Below, piece by piece: positions 8,217-16,805 of a DNA stretch of 64,000 nucleotides. The position numbers and the translations under genes are program-made. Origin of the DNA: Streptomyces lincolnensis (lineage in GTDB: Bacteria > Actinomycetota > Actinomycetes > Streptomycetales > Streptomycetaceae); assembly GCF_021173675.1 (NCBI RefSeq), contig NZ_JAIHON010000006.1, forward strand, positions 434,001-498,000, read 5' to 3'. The notes below the pieces were generated by a model, which was given only the letters and a program-made list of their open reading frames with translations, was not told the origin of the DNA and did not search any database. Within the stretch, counting starts at the first letter, position 1; every line of letters begins with the position of its first letter.

Positions 8217-8919
8217 GGGTCTCCGTCATGTCTTGGGTCGAGGGCTCGTTCCGGTGGGCGGCGGCCAGGTCGAAGAGGTGCTGGATGCTGCCGGGGGGCG
8301 CGGGTGGGGCGGGGGTGTGCGGTAGGGGGGTGCCGGTGCGGCCGAGCAGCAGGGCCGCCGACCGTCCCGACCCCGCGGGCAGCACCGGGACCGGCAGGCC
8401 GCCGTCGGTGGCGAGGTCGCGGTACACGGCGGCCAGCCGCTCGCCGCCGCCCAGCTCCACTCCCACCGCCAGCACGTGCTCCACCTCCGGGTCCTCCAGC
8501 AACAGGTCGGCCATGTCGAGGAGTTCGGCCGCCGCGTCGCGGAGGGTGGAGAGGCTGAGCGTCTGGGCGGTGATGCCGAACTCGCGGCTCAGGTGTCCCA
8601 GTACGGAGTTGGCGGTGGCCTGCATGAACAGCAGCGGGTTGTGGACCCGTCCGGAGACCATGCGGCGGCTGGCCAGGTCGGCGGTGGTGGTGTCGCCGGT
8701 CAGGGCGGCCAGCACCACGGCGGTGCGGGAGCCGTCGCGGGGCCGTGCGGTCAGGCAGCGCGCGGCGACCTCGAAGACCAGCGGGCTGAAGGCCGACTCG
8801 ACGAAGCCGGGGAGCCGGGGCAGCGGGATGTCGTCGTCCCGGCCGGTGCCGTGGGTCGCGGTGGCGGCGGCGAGGACGGCCAGGGGCGCGCGCGGTGCGG
8901 TCCGTTCGCCCGTCGTCAT
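8203..8919 (-). CDS. Ketosynthase-like, chain-length-factor-type protein
   Basis: A 238-residue protein of the short beta-ketoacyl-synthase-like family (resembling Ketoacyl-synt_2, PF13723), much shorter than a full ~400-residue ketosynthase. It shows thiolase-fold fragments (RTAVVLAALTGDTTTADLASRRM, NPLLFMQATANSVLGHLSREFG, EVEHVLAVGVELGG) but no Cys-His-His triad. At the position where a ketosynthase has its active cysteine it has MQATANSV. Such proteins pair with FabF-type enzymes in aryl-polyene-like and related discrete PKS systems, probably setting chain length. It overlaps the stop of the active ketosynthase gene by 4 nt. Confidence 0.75.
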   Translation of the reverse strand: MTTGERTAPRAPLAVLAAATATHGTGRDDDIPLPRLPGFVESAFSPLVFEVAARCLTARPRDGSRTAVVLAALTGDTTTADLASRRMVSGRVHNPLLFMQATANSVLGHLSREFGITAQTLSLSTLRDAAAELLDMADLLLEDPEVEHVLAVGVELGGGERLAAVYRDLATDGGLPVPVLPAGSGRSAALLLGRTGTPLPHTPAPPAPPGSIQHLFDLAAAHRNEPSTQDMTETHAHQ

Positions 8920-10127
8920 GGCCGCTCCAGGACGAGTGCGGTGTTGGCGCCCCCGAAGGCGGCGTTGATGGTGAGGGCCCGGCGCAGGTCGGCCCGGCGG
9001 GGCCGGTTGGGGACGTAGTCGAGGTCGCACTCCGGGTCGGGGTGGTCGTAGCCGGCGGTCGGCGGCAGGACGCCGTCCATCAGGGCCAGCGTCGTGATGA
9101 CGAACTCCACGACCCCCGCCGCCTCCAGGAGGTGGCCGGTGGTGCTCTTGGTGGAGCTGACCGGGATCTCCTCCGCCCGCCTCGGGAAGGCGGCCCGCAG
9201 ACCGCGGGTCTCGGCGCCGTCGTTGTACTTCGTGCCGGTGCCGTGCGCGTTGACGTAGCCGACGGCGTCCCCGTCGGGGTCGCCCGCCAGCCGCAGCGCC
9301 TGCCGTGCCGCCCGGGTCAGGCCGACGCCCTCGGGGTGCGGCTGGGCGATGTGGTGGGCGTCGGTGGCCGCGCCCCAGCCCGTCACCGCCACCAGCGGCC
9401 GGACCCCGCGGCGCCGGGCGTGCCCCGCGGACTCCAGCACCACGGCCGCCACGCCGTCGCCCAGCAGCAGCCCCGTGCGGTGCGCGCTGAACGGCCGCAC
9501 CCGCCCGTCCCGCGACAGCGCCCGCCCCGAGTCGAACTTGCCGAACGTCTCCTCCTCCACGAGGTAGCCGCCCGCGCACACCGCCAGCTCCGTCCGGCCG
9601 GACGCGATCAGCCGGCAGCCGTGGATGATCGCGGCGGCGGACGCGACACAGGCGTTGGTGAAGGCGAGGCGGGGGCCGGTCGACTTCAGCCGCTCGGCGA
9701 GGAGTTCGGCGAGATGCGCGGGTACGGCGTCGGCGGCGCGGTGGGTGTCGGGGGCGGGGTGGGTGTCACCGGGCCGGGCGTCCGGGGCGTCCCCGCCGGG
9801 ACCGGCGCTCCGCCAGTACCGGGTCACGCTCGTGCAGTCCCCGGCCACCCCCAGCAGGACCGCCGCCTCGGTGCCCGGGCCCAGCCCTGCCATGTCGAGG
9901 GCCTCGGTGCCGCACTGGGCGAGCGCGTGCCGCAGGGCCCAGTCCTCGACCGCGTCCGGGCCGTCCGGGGCTGCGGCCGCCATCGGGGTGCGGTACGGGC
10001 CGGTGTCGAAGCGGGTGGTGGGGGCGAAGGCGGGGACGCCGGAGAAGACCCCGCGCCGGAGCGGCTCGGCCCCCGTCCCGAACGCGGTACGGACACCGAA
10101 CCCGGTGACCAGGACGTCGGGGCTCAT
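8916..10127 (-). CDS. Beta-ketoacyl-ACP synthase (FabF-like)
   Basis: A 403-residue condensing enzyme with a complete triad: Cys160 in TNACVASAAA, His295 in NAHGTGTKYND and His332 in SSTKSTTGHLLEAAG, with Lys327 also in place. It should catalyse decarboxylative condensation of malonyl-ACP with the aryl-ACP starter. The C-terminal NAAFGGANTALVL is typical. It lies between the carrier-protein genes and its inactive-looking partner, all overlapping by 4 nt, which is the usual layout of a discrete (type II) system. Confidence 0.92.
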   Translation of the reverse strand: MSPDVLVTGFGVRTAFGTGAEPLRRGVFSGVPAFAPTTRFDTGPYRTPMAAAAPDGPDAVEDWALRHALAQCGTEALDMAGLGPGTEAAVLLGVAGDCTSVTRYWRSAGPGGDAPDARPGDTHPAPDTHRAADAVPAHLAELLAERLKSTGPRLAFTNACVASAAAIIHGCRLIASGRTELAVCAGGYLVEEETFGKFDSGRALSRDGRVRPFSAHRTGLLLGDGVAAVVLESAGHARRRGVRPLVAVTGWGAATDAHHIAQPHPEGVGLTRAARQALRLAGDPDGDAVGYVNAHGTGTKYNDGAETRGLRAAFPRRAEEIPVSSTKSTTGHLLEAAGVVEFVITTLALMDGVLPPTAGYDHPDPECDLDYVPNRPRRADLRRALTINAAFGGANTALVLERP

Positions 10128-10390
10128 CGCGCCGCCTCCTCCTGGACCCCGCGCAGGTACGCGGTCAGCCGGCGCAGCGAGGTGAGGCCCGCGATGTCCT
10201 CGTCGGAGGGCTCGACGATCAGGCCGTGCCGCTCCTCCAGGACGTGCAGCAGCCACACCAACCCCAGGGAGTCCAGGACGAGTTCGGCGTCCTCGTCGAG
10301 GTCCTCGGGGACCCCGGGGAAGACCTTGCGGTCGGACAGCAGGGCGCGGACGGTGTCGGTGGTGATGAGGGGGGTGGCCTGGGTGCTCAT
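10124..10390 (-). CDS. Acyl carrier protein (first of a pair)
   Basis: An 88-residue acidic carrier protein. The phosphopantetheine site is Ser41 in ELVLDSLGLVWLL. The sequence around the site (DSLGLVWLLHVLEERHG) has the usual helix II that docks to partner enzymes. The gene overlaps both neighbours (ATGA with the second carrier gene upstream; stop inside the start of the ketosynthase gene). One of the two carriers probably holds the aromatic starter and the other malonate or the growing chain; which is which cannot be told here. Confidence 0.9.
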   Translation of the reverse strand: MSTQATPLITTDTVRALLSDRKVFPGVPEDLDEDAELVLDSLGLVWLLHVLEERHGLIVEPSDEDIAGLTSLRRLTAYLRGVQEEAAR

Positions 10391-10665
10391 GCCTTGGCAC
10401 CGCGCCGGACGACCTCGGTGACCAGCCCGCCGAGGGTCAGCGAGGCCAGGGGCTCGATGTCGGTGTCGGGGATCTCGACGCCGAACCGGGTCTCCAGCCG
10501 CAGGGTGAGTTCGATGAGGCTGAGGGAGTCCACCTCCAGACCGCCGACGGTGACGGGGCTGTCGTCGGTGATGCCGTCGCGGTCGGTGAGGATGTTCATC
10601 TCGTCGACGACCGAGGTCAGGACGAACTCGCGGATCTCGTCTTCCAGCGAAGTCGAGGTGCTCAT
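10387..10665 (-). CDS. Acyl carrier protein (second of a pair)
   Basis: A 92-residue carrier protein with Ser47 in GLEVDSLSLIELTLRLE as the phosphopantetheine site and an acidic helix (IPDTDIEPLASLTLGGL) after it. Only 2 nt separate it from the upstream ligase gene, which is the natural enzyme to load it. It differs clearly from the neighbouring carrier protein, so the pair is not a recent tandem duplication. Confidence 0.9.
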   Translation of the reverse strand: MSTSTSLEDEIREFVLTSVVDEMNILTDRDGITDDSPVTVGGLEVDSLSLIELTLRLETRFGVEIPDTDIEPLASLTLGGLVTEVVRRGAKA

Positions 10666-10667
10666 GG

Positions 10668-12077
10668 TCAGGACACTCCCGTTGCAGAGTCGTGGGACAG
10701 ATGGGCCGCCTGGAGGGCCGCCGCCTGGCGCAGCAGCTTCCCGTTGGAGGTGCGGGGCAGACTCCGGAGCAGCCGGATCACGCGGGGCAGCTTGTAGTCG
10801 GCCAGCCGCTCCCGGCACCAGCGCAGCAACTCCTCCGCGCCCGGGCTCTCGACACCGGCGGTGAGCGCGACGTACGCCTCGGTGACGCCGTCGTGGACCA
10901 GCACCGCCTGCTCCACCGCCGGGTGCCGGCGCAGCACCTGTTCGACCTCGGTGAGGTCGACCTTCAGGCCGCCGACGACGACCAGGGAGTCGGCGCGGCC
11001 GTGCAGGCGTACGGCTCCGTCGGCGTCGACGGTGGCGCGGTCCCGGGTGTGCAGCCAGCCGTCCGTGTACTGGGTGCCGCCCGAGTCGAAGAGGTACGGC
11101 GACTCGTCGAGGGCGACGTCGAGTTCGCCGTGGTGGACGCGCAGGACGACCCCGGGGGCGGCCCGTCCGACGGAGGGCCGCAGGGCGCCGCCGACGTCCA
11201 TGGCGACCACTCCGGACTCGGTGGTGCCGTAGGACTCGCCGACCGGGACGCCGTAGCGCTCGGTGAAGCGGGCGGCGGTCTCCGGGGGCATCAGCTCGCC
11301 GCCGGACACGGCGAGGCGGAGGTCGGGCAGGGCGGGCGGGTCGAGGGCGGAGGCGAGCAGGTCGTAGTGCATGGGCACCCCGAACAGGGCGGTGACCCGG
11401 TGTTCCACGGCGGTCCGCAGGATGTCGCGGGCGGTGACGCGGGGGGCGAAGACGACGGAGACGCCGGTGGCGAGGGCGTGCAGCAGGCCGCCGATCAGGC
11501 CGAAGCTGTGCGCGGTGGAGCTGAGCAGCAGCACCCGGTCGCCCGCGCCCGGCATCCCGGGCACCGCGGCGAACCGGTCCACCTCGGCGGCGAGCGAGCC
11601 GACGGTCCGGCCGATCACCTTCGGGCGCCCGGTGGAGCCGGAGCTGAACTGCACCAGCCGGTGCCCGGTGGCGGCCGGGCGCCCGGTCCTGCGGACCTCG
11701 GTGGCGACCTCGTACTCGGGCCGGAAACCGAAGGCCGCCCGGACGTTGGTCCCGGCGCCGACCATGAACCGGGGCCGGCAGGTGGCGCACAGGGCCTTCA
11801 CCTCGGCCGGTTTCAGCCGGAAGTCGAACAGCAGCACCTGCGCGCCGAGCCGCCAGAGCGCGAGCAGCACCTCGACCTGGGTGAAGCTGGGCGGGGTGCG
11901 CAGGCCCACCGTGCTGCCGGGGCCGATGCCGTACCCGGCGAACACGGCGGCCTGTCCGGCCACCCGCTCCCGTAACTCGCCCCGGGTGACGGTCTCCTGG
12001 CGGTGTGTCAGATACGGCAGGCGGTCGTCCCGCGCGTCGAACCACCGCTGGACGAGCGAGGCCAGATCGTCCTCCAT
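10668..12077 (-). CDS. AMP-dependent ligase, probable 3-amino-4-hydroxybenzoate-ACP ligase
   Basis: A 469-residue ANL enzyme, compact for the family. Motifs: FSSGSTGRPKV (P-loop, near residue 148), GESYGTTESG (A5-like), the hinge GRADSLVVVGGLKVDLTEVE and the closing RTSNGKLLRQ with the catalytic lysine. It is encoded directly after the two genes that make the aminohydroxybenzoate and directly before the carrier proteins, so loading of that acid on an ACP is the most likely role (inference). Its start overlaps the stop of the upstream gene by one base (TGATG). Confidence 0.85.
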   Translation of the reverse strand: MEDDLASLVQRWFDARDDRLPYLTHRQETVTRGELRERVAGQAAVFAGYGIGPGSTVGLRTPPSFTQVEVLLALWRLGAQVLLFDFRLKPAEVKALCATCRPRFMVGAGTNVRAAFGFRPEYEVATEVRRTGRPAATGHRLVQFSSGSTGRPKVIGRTVGSLAAEVDRFAAVPGMPGAGDRVLLLSSTAHSFGLIGGLLHALATGVSVVFAPRVTARDILRTAVEHRVTALFGVPMHYDLLASALDPPALPDLRLAVSGGELMPPETAARFTERYGVPVGESYGTTESGVVAMDVGGALRPSVGRAAPGVVLRVHHGELDVALDESPYLFDSGGTQYTDGWLHTRDRATVDADGAVRLHGRADSLVVVGGLKVDLTEVEQVLRRHPAVEQAVLVHDGVTEAYVALTAGVESPGAEELLRWCRERLADYKLPRVIRLLRSLPRTSNGKLLRQAAALQAAHLSHDSATGVS

Positions 12078-13261
12078 CAGACCTCCTTGCAGAACTCGCC
12101 GATGGGCAGGCCCACATGGCGTTTGTCCGCGGCGAGGTAGCCGAGCAGCTCGTCGCCCGTCTGGAGTTCGGTGACGTTGAGGACCTTGCCGCCGGGGCCG
12201 AGCACCCGGACGTGCCAGTCGTCCTGCACGGTCAGGCTGACCAGCCGCCCGTCCTCGGCGTGGGTGCGGATCTCCAGCAGCGGCCGGGACTCCAGCTTGG
12301 CCCGCCCGACCACCACCCGCCGGGTGCGCCCGTCGGCGCCGACCGCGAGCAGGGGCATGCCGGAGCCCACCTCGCTGAGGTAGTGGGTGCGGTTGTCGGG
12401 GCCGAGCGTGTACGAGTGCAGGGCACCGGCGTTGACGCGGAACGGCCTGGTCGGCATGTACGGCAGGGGGTGGGTCTCGGAGCAGCACAGCACGAACCCG
12501 GAGGAGTAGGAGCCGACGAGGATGCCCTCGTCCTCCTCGAAGTGGGAGCAGGTGTCCACGCAGACCCGGTCGCCCAGCCCGACGTGCCGGATGCTCTCCA
12601 CCGTCAGCGTGGACAGGGCGAGTTGGGGCGTCGTGGCCTCCAGCAGGCGGGCCAGCGCGAACACCTCGTCGGCGTTGCGCGGGCCGTAGAGGATGCCGTC
12701 CGAGCCGCGTTCCAGCACGTCGAAGACGATCGCCGCCTCCTCCAGGCTCTCCACGACGGTCACCAGCTTGCCCTCGGCCGGTTCGGCCGCCGCGAGCACG
12801 ATCTCCAGCGGGATCTTGGTCGGGTCGGCGAAGTGGATCACGGTGTACGGCAGCGCGAGGGCGCCCGCGCAGGAGAGCTGGAGGGTGCGGTCGTCCCGTA
12901 CGTCGATGTGGCCGGCGACGGGGGTGCCGGGGGTGTTGGTGGGGGCGCGGTGGTGGGCGGCGAGGGTGTCGAGGTCGTCCTGGGTGGTGAAGGTGTGCAG
13001 GAGGACGTCGGGGGCGGGGTTGGGGGCCTTGGCCTGGGGGGAGTCCTTGGCCTCCTTCTTCGGGGCGGGGGCTGGCGCTGGTCCCGGTGTCGACGCCGGA
13101 CCCCCGGCCACCAGCACCCGCGTGATCGTCGGCGGCAGCGTCCCCAGCAGGTCCGCGTCCGCGGAGACCACCCCGGCCATCCGGGTGTGGACGGCCGCGT
13201 CGACCACCGACTGGAGCTGGGGGCGGGGAACTTCACGGAGATCGATCCACGCGAACCTCAT
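12077..13261 (-). CDS. 3-Dehydroquinate synthase II family enzyme, GriH-like (3,4-AHBA synthase)
   Basis: A 394-residue member of the archaeal-type 3-dehydroquinate synthase family. Telling stretches are MRFAWIDLREVPRPQ, GHIDVRDDRTLQLSCAG, ERGSDGILYGPRNADEV, DRVCVDTCSHFEEDEGILVGSYSSG and FRVNAGALHSYTL. In actinomycetes this family (GriH) closes and aromatises the GriI product to 3-amino-4-hydroxybenzoic acid. The adjacent, overlapping aldolase gene strongly supports that reaction over the archaeal shikimate role. Residues ~55-75 are a Pro/Ala-rich insert (PGPAPAPAPKKEAKDS) that looks like a flexible loop. Confidence 0.9.
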   Translation of the reverse strand: MRFAWIDLREVPRPQLQSVVDAAVHTRMAGVVSADADLLGTLPPTITRVLVAGGPASTPGPAPAPAPKKEAKDSPQAKAPNPAPDVLLHTFTTQDDLDTLAAHHRAPTNTPGTPVAGHIDVRDDRTLQLSCAGALALPYTVIHFADPTKIPLEIVLAAAEPAEGKLVTVVESLEEAAIVFDVLERGSDGILYGPRNADEVFALARLLEATTPQLALSTLTVESIRHVGLGDRVCVDTCSHFEEDEGILVGSYSSGFVLCCSETHPLPYMPTRPFRVNAGALHSYTLGPDNRTHYLSEVGSGMPLLAVGADGRTRRVVVGRAKLESRPLLEIRTHAEDGRLVSLTVQDDWHVRVLGPGGKVLNVTELQTGDELLGYLAADKRHVGLPIGEFCKEV

Positions 13262-14148
13262 GCGACACCTGCCACGATCGTCGTCGAGTAGGGGGAGCCG
13301 ACTGCGTCGTCGGTCATGCTCATGTCACCAGAAGAGTCTGTCGGTGGCCCGTGCACCACCGCCGCCAGCCGGGACACCAGCGCCGCGGGGGAGGGCGCCG
13401 AGAAGATCCGGCGGCCGACGGCCAGTCCGCGGCAGCCGGAGGCCATCACCGCCGTGCCGTACTCGACGAGGTCGGAGCCGTCGGGCGGGCCGCCGGCCGC
13501 GAGGACGGGGATGGGGCTGTGGGCGACCACCTCGGCCATCCGGTCCAGCGGCAGGGCGACGGAGGTCTTCACCATGTCGGCGCCCAGGTCCGCGGCCACG
13601 TTGACCAGGTGCGAGAGGAGGACGGGATCGCGCGGGTTGTCGACGCGCGGGCCGCGCGGATAGACCATCGCGATCAGCGGCATCCCCCAGGTGTCGCAGG
13701 AACGGGCCACCGCCCCGAGGTCGGCGAGCTGCTGCCGTTCGGTGTCCGAGCCGAGGTTCACATGGACGCTGACCGCGTCCGCGCCGAGGGCGAGGGCCTC
13801 CTCGACGTCACCGACCAGCACCTTGGCGTCGGCGTCGGCGGAGCACGCCGTACTGGCGCTCAGGTGCACCACCAGCGCGCAGCCCTTCAGGATCTCCGGG
13901 GCCAGGGCGCGGGCGCGGCCCTTGTGGACGATGATCCCGTCGGCGCCCCCGGTCACCAGGGCGCGCAGCAGGTCCTCCCACCGTCCCGGCGGGGTGACCG
14001 GGCCGTCCGACACGGTGTGGTCGAGGGGGACGAACAGATGCCGGCCGTCCCCCGCCAGCGAAAGCCTTCGTGAACGTAATAACTTGCCGGTTCTCAGCAC
14101 CGTCAATGCGCCTTCCCAGCCGAAAAACGATGGTCGTAGAACTTTCAA
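13258..14148 (-). CDS. 2-Amino-3,7-dideoxy-D-threo-hept-6-ulosonate synthase family aldolase, GriI-like
   Basis: A 296-residue DeoC/FbaB-type class I aldolase. Key features are LFVPLDHTVSDGPV, GADGIIVHKGRAR, ADAVSVHVNLGSDTERQ, PLIAMVYPRG and MVKTSVALPLDRM with the likely Schiff-base lysine, then PVLAAGGPP. GriI enzymes join aspartate semialdehyde with dihydroxyacetone phosphate, the first step to 3-amino-4-hydroxybenzoate. It is the first gene of the operon. The longest reading frame starts at a TTG (14148) without a ribosome site; a GTG at 14100 with GGAAGG nine bases upstream may be the real start, giving a protein nearer the usual length. Confidence 0.88.
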   Translation of the reverse strand: MKVLRPSFFGWEGALTVLRTGKLLRSRRLSLAGDGRHLFVPLDHTVSDGPVTPPGRWEDLLRALVTGGADGIIVHKGRARALAPEILKGCALVVHLSASTACSADADAKVLVGDVEEALALGADAVSVHVNLGSDTERQQLADLGAVARSCDTWGMPLIAMVYPRGPRVDNPRDPVLLSHLVNVAADLGADMVKTSVALPLDRMAEVVAHSPIPVLAAGGPPDGSDLVEYGTAVMASGCRGLAVGRRIFSAPSPAALVSRLAAVVHGPPTDSSGDMSMTDDAVGSPYSTTIVAGVA

Positions 14149-14355
14149 GTGAGGGCGCGCATCAGCATTCTGGGGTTATTTGTTGCTTGGCAAGGTGGCA
14201 TCGTCGGGAAATTTTTATGCGTCGCGCCACATGAATATTGACAGCGCTTCGACAGGAACAACCGCCTTGACTCCGGCGGGGATTGAGGGCGGAACAATGG
14301 ACGCCGTCCCCGTATGCCATCCCGAATTATGACGTGGCCGAAAGTGGGTTCCCCC

Positions 14356-15702
14356 ATGCCCGATTCACCGCCGAAAACCCTCCCCGAGAGCGTCGGCCCG
14401 ATATCCGGCGGCTTATCGGAAAAGGCCGGGAAGAGCACCGCTCCGAAGGTCGCCGCGGCGAGTCTGATCGGCACCACGATCGAGTACTACGACTTCGCCG
14501 TGTACGGGACCGCCTCCGCGCTCGTCCTCGGTCCCGCGTTCTTCCCCTCCGGGAACCCCACCGTCTCCTCGCTGGCCGCGTTCCTCACCTTCACCGCGGC
14601 CTTCCTGTCCCGGCCCCTAGGGGTCGTGCTGTTCGGGACGATCGGCGACCGGCTGGGCCGGCGGCGGGCCCTGGTCGCCTCCCTGATGCTGATGGGCGTG
14701 GCCACGGCCGGTGTCGGACTGCTGCCGACGTACGAGAGCGCGGGGCTGTTCGCTCCCGTCCTGCTGGTGACGCTCCGGCTGCTCCAGGGCGTGAGCATGG
14801 GCGGCGAGTGGGGCGGGGCGGTACTGCTGGCCGCCGAGCACGCGCCGCCCGGCCGCCGGGCGCTGTACGCGGCCGTCCCCAACGTCGGTCCCTCGCTGGG
14901 CTTCCTGCTCTCCAGCGCGGTCATCCTGCCCACCCTGCACTACGCCGGCCGCGACGGCTTCGCCGAGGGCGCCTGGCGGATCCCGTTCCTGCTCAGCACC
15001 GTGCTCGTGGTGATCGGGCTGTGGGTGCGGTCGACGGTCTCGGAGTCACCGCTGTTCACCGCTCAGCGGCGCGCCCGGACACCGGCGTCCCGCTTCCCGC
15101 TCGGCACGCTGGTCACCCGTCATCCCCGGCGGCTGCTGCTCGGCATCGGCGCCGCGATCGGCGGCTCGGCCGTCTACTACCTGACGATCGTCTACAGCCT
15201 GTCCTACGGTCCGAAGGAACTCGGCATCCCGCAGAACACCATGCTCACCGCCGCGAGCATCGGCGCGGGCGCCGGGATCCTGCTCACCCTGCCGGTGGCC
15301 CGGCTCGCCGACCGGATCGGCCGCCGCCCGGTGATGCTGGCCGGAGCCGCCGGGTCCGTCCTGTGGGCCGTCCCCATGTACGCCTCCCTCGACACCCGCG
15401 ACGGCGTGGTGATCACCGGCGCCTACACCGTCGGGCTGCTGCTGCTCGCCCTGATGTTCTCCCCGGCGGCGGCCTTCCTGGCCGAGCTGTTCCCCGGGCC
15501 GCTGCGCTACTCCGGTGCCTCCACGACGTTCATCCTCGCCAACACCCTCGGCGGCGGCCTCGCCCCGCTCACCGCCACCTGGCTCCACAGCCACTGGGAC
15601 TCCCCGCTCGTCCTCGGCTTCTACACCGGCGGACTGTGCCTGGTGAGCCTGCTGTGCCTGCTCGCCCTGCCGGAGACCCGGGACGTCGACTTCGACACCT
15701 GA
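14356..15702 (+). CDS. MFS transporter, metabolite:H+ symporter (ShiA/ProP-like) family
   Basis: A 448-residue carrier with 12 predicted membrane segments. Family marks are the opening GTTIEYYDFAVYGTASALV, the loop FGTIGDRLGRRRAL, LQGVSMGGEWGGAVLLAAEH and the central repeat ARLADRIGRRPVM. Members take up dicarboxylates, shikimate, betaine or aromatic acids with protons. It is divergent from the aminohydroxybenzoate operon across about 200 bp, so a link with that pathway (uptake of a precursor or of the product) is possible. In-frame ATGs at 14314 and 14329 lie upstream; 14356 is chosen because it gives the usual family start and a weak purine-rich site precedes it. Confidence 0.88.
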   Translation: MPDSPPKTLPESVGPISGGLSEKAGKSTAPKVAAASLIGTTIEYYDFAVYGTASALVLGPAFFPSGNPTVSSLAAFLTFTAAFLSRPLGVVLFGTIGDRLGRRRALVASLMLMGVATAGVGLLPTYESAGLFAPVLLVTLRLLQGVSMGGEWGGAVLLAAEHAPPGRRALYAAVPNVGPSLGFLLSSAVILPTLHYAGRDGFAEGAWRIPFLLSTVLVVIGLWVRSTVSESPLFTAQRRARTPASRFPLGTLVTRHPRRLLLGIGAAIGGSAVYYLTIVYSLSYGPKELGIPQNTMLTAASIGAGAGILLTLPVARLADRIGRRPVMLAGAAGSVLWAVPMYASLDTRDGVVITGAYTVGLLLLALMFSPAAAFLAELFPGPLRYSGASTTFILANTLGGGLAPLTATWLHSHWDSPLVLGFYTGGLCLVSLLCLLALPETRDVDFDT

Positions 15703-15738
15703 CGCGCGAGGCGGATCCGTGCGGGTGGAGGCCCGGTG

Positions 15739-16065
15739 TCAGTCCTGCCTCGGTGCCGCCTGCTGGACCACCTCGAAGGACCACAGCGTCGAGTCCGTCG
15801 CGGCCGGCTTCGGGCGCTCGCCCTCCGCGGAGCCACCGCGGTGGGCGGACTGGCCGCGGCCGGTCATCCAGTTCTGGAAGTCCTCCTCCGAGCGCCAGCG
15901 CGTGTAGACGAGGTAGGTGTCGGTGCCCTCCACCGGGCGCAGCAGCTCGAACCACTCGAAGCCGTCCGAGCTCTCCACCGCGCCCGCACGGGCGGCGAAC
16001 CGCTTCTCCAGCGTCTCGCGCTGGTCCTCCGGAACGGTGAGTACGTTGATCTTCACGATAGACAT
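15739..16065 (-). CDS. Antibiotic biosynthesis monooxygenase (ABM) domain protein
   Basis: A 108-residue ferredoxin-like-fold protein: MSIVKINVLTVPEDQRETLEKRF, FEWFELLRPVEGTDTYLVYTRW, SEEDFQNWMTGRG. These match ABM/HmoA-type proteins, which include cofactor-free monooxygenases and haem-degrading enzymes. The Asn and Trp positions used by haem-degrading relatives (N7 and W near 69) are roughly in place, so haem handling is possible. It stands alone, divergent from the trpF-like gene 87 nt away. Confidence 0.8.
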   Translation of the reverse strand: MSIVKINVLTVPEDQRETLEKRFAARAGAVESSDGFEWFELLRPVEGTDTYLVYTRWRSEEDFQNWMTGRGQSAHRGGSAEGERPKPAATDSTLWSFEVVQQAAPRQD

Positions 16066-16152
16066 GCGCCCATTGTCCTCACCGGGCCCCGCTCCACGCC
16101 CGCCGGGCCCCACGCCCGCCGGGTCCCTCGCTCGCGTCGGTACGGTGGGGCC

Positions 16153-16764
16153 GTGAGCAACTCCCTCTTCGTCAAGATCTGCGGTCTGAAGACCGAGCGG
16201 GACGTCGACACGGCCGTCGAGGCGGGCGCCGACGCGATCGGGTTCGTCTTCTCCGCCAGCCCCCGCCGGATCGACGCCGCCACCGCGGCGCGGCTGGCCC
16301 GCCGGGTGCCCGAGCACGTCCTGACCGTCGGCGTCTTCCGCGCCGAACCCCTGGACGAGGTGCGGTCCGTGGCCGAGGCCGCCGGCATCCGCGCCGTCCA
16401 GCTGCACGGGCCGGAGGACCGGGACTACTACGACGAGCTCGCCACGGGCGGCTGGACGCTGATCCGTGCCGCCGCCTTCGGCGACGCGGTGCCGCGCTGC
16501 GGGGAGCTGGGCGAGGACATGCTCCTCATCGACGCCCCCGTGCCGGGCTCCGGCGTCGCCTGGGACTGGACCGTCAAGCCGCTGGTCGGCCCCGGGGAGA
16601 AGTGGCTCCTGGCCGGCGGCCTCACGCCGGACAACGTGCGGGACGCCGTCGACGCCACCCGGCCGTGGGGCGTCGACGTGTCCAGCGGCGTGGAACGCAG
16701 CCGGGGGGTCAAGGACCCCGCCCTGATCACCGCGTTCGTCGAGGCCGCCCGCGCCGGGTCCTGA
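16153..16764 (+). CDS. trpF: Phosphoribosylanthranilate isomerase (TrpF family)
   Basis: A 203-residue TIM-barrel protein with both catalytic residues: Cys10 in VKICGLK and Asp127 in LLIDAPVPGSG. Other hallmarks are GADAIGFVFSASPRRI, VGVFRAEPLDEV, VQLHGPED and WLLAGGLTPDNVRDAV and the closing GVDVSSGVERSRGVKDP. The family turns N-(5-phosphoribosyl)anthranilate into CdRP in tryptophan synthesis. It is unusual in Streptomyces, where the bifunctional PriA normally covers this step and no trpF is expected. No other trp gene is near. The start is GTG at 16153. Assignment to the family is firm; the physiological role is open. Confidence 0.9.
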   Translation: MSNSLFVKICGLKTERDVDTAVEAGADAIGFVFSASPRRIDAATAARLARRVPEHVLTVGVFRAEPLDEVRSVAEAAGIRAVQLHGPEDRDYYDELATGGWTLIRAAAFGDAVPRCGELGEDMLLIDAPVPGSGVAWDWTVKPLVGPGEKWLLAGGLTPDNVRDAVDATRPWGVDVSSGVERSRGVKDPALITAFVEAARAGS

Positions 16765-16805
16765 CGCGGGCCGCCGCTACGCAGGTACCGCTACGCCGGT
16801 CCCTC

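Noticed and set aside
14230..14300. A -35 TTGACA box upstream of the MHS transporter
   Set aside because: No -10 box at suitable spacing was found, so no promoter is called.
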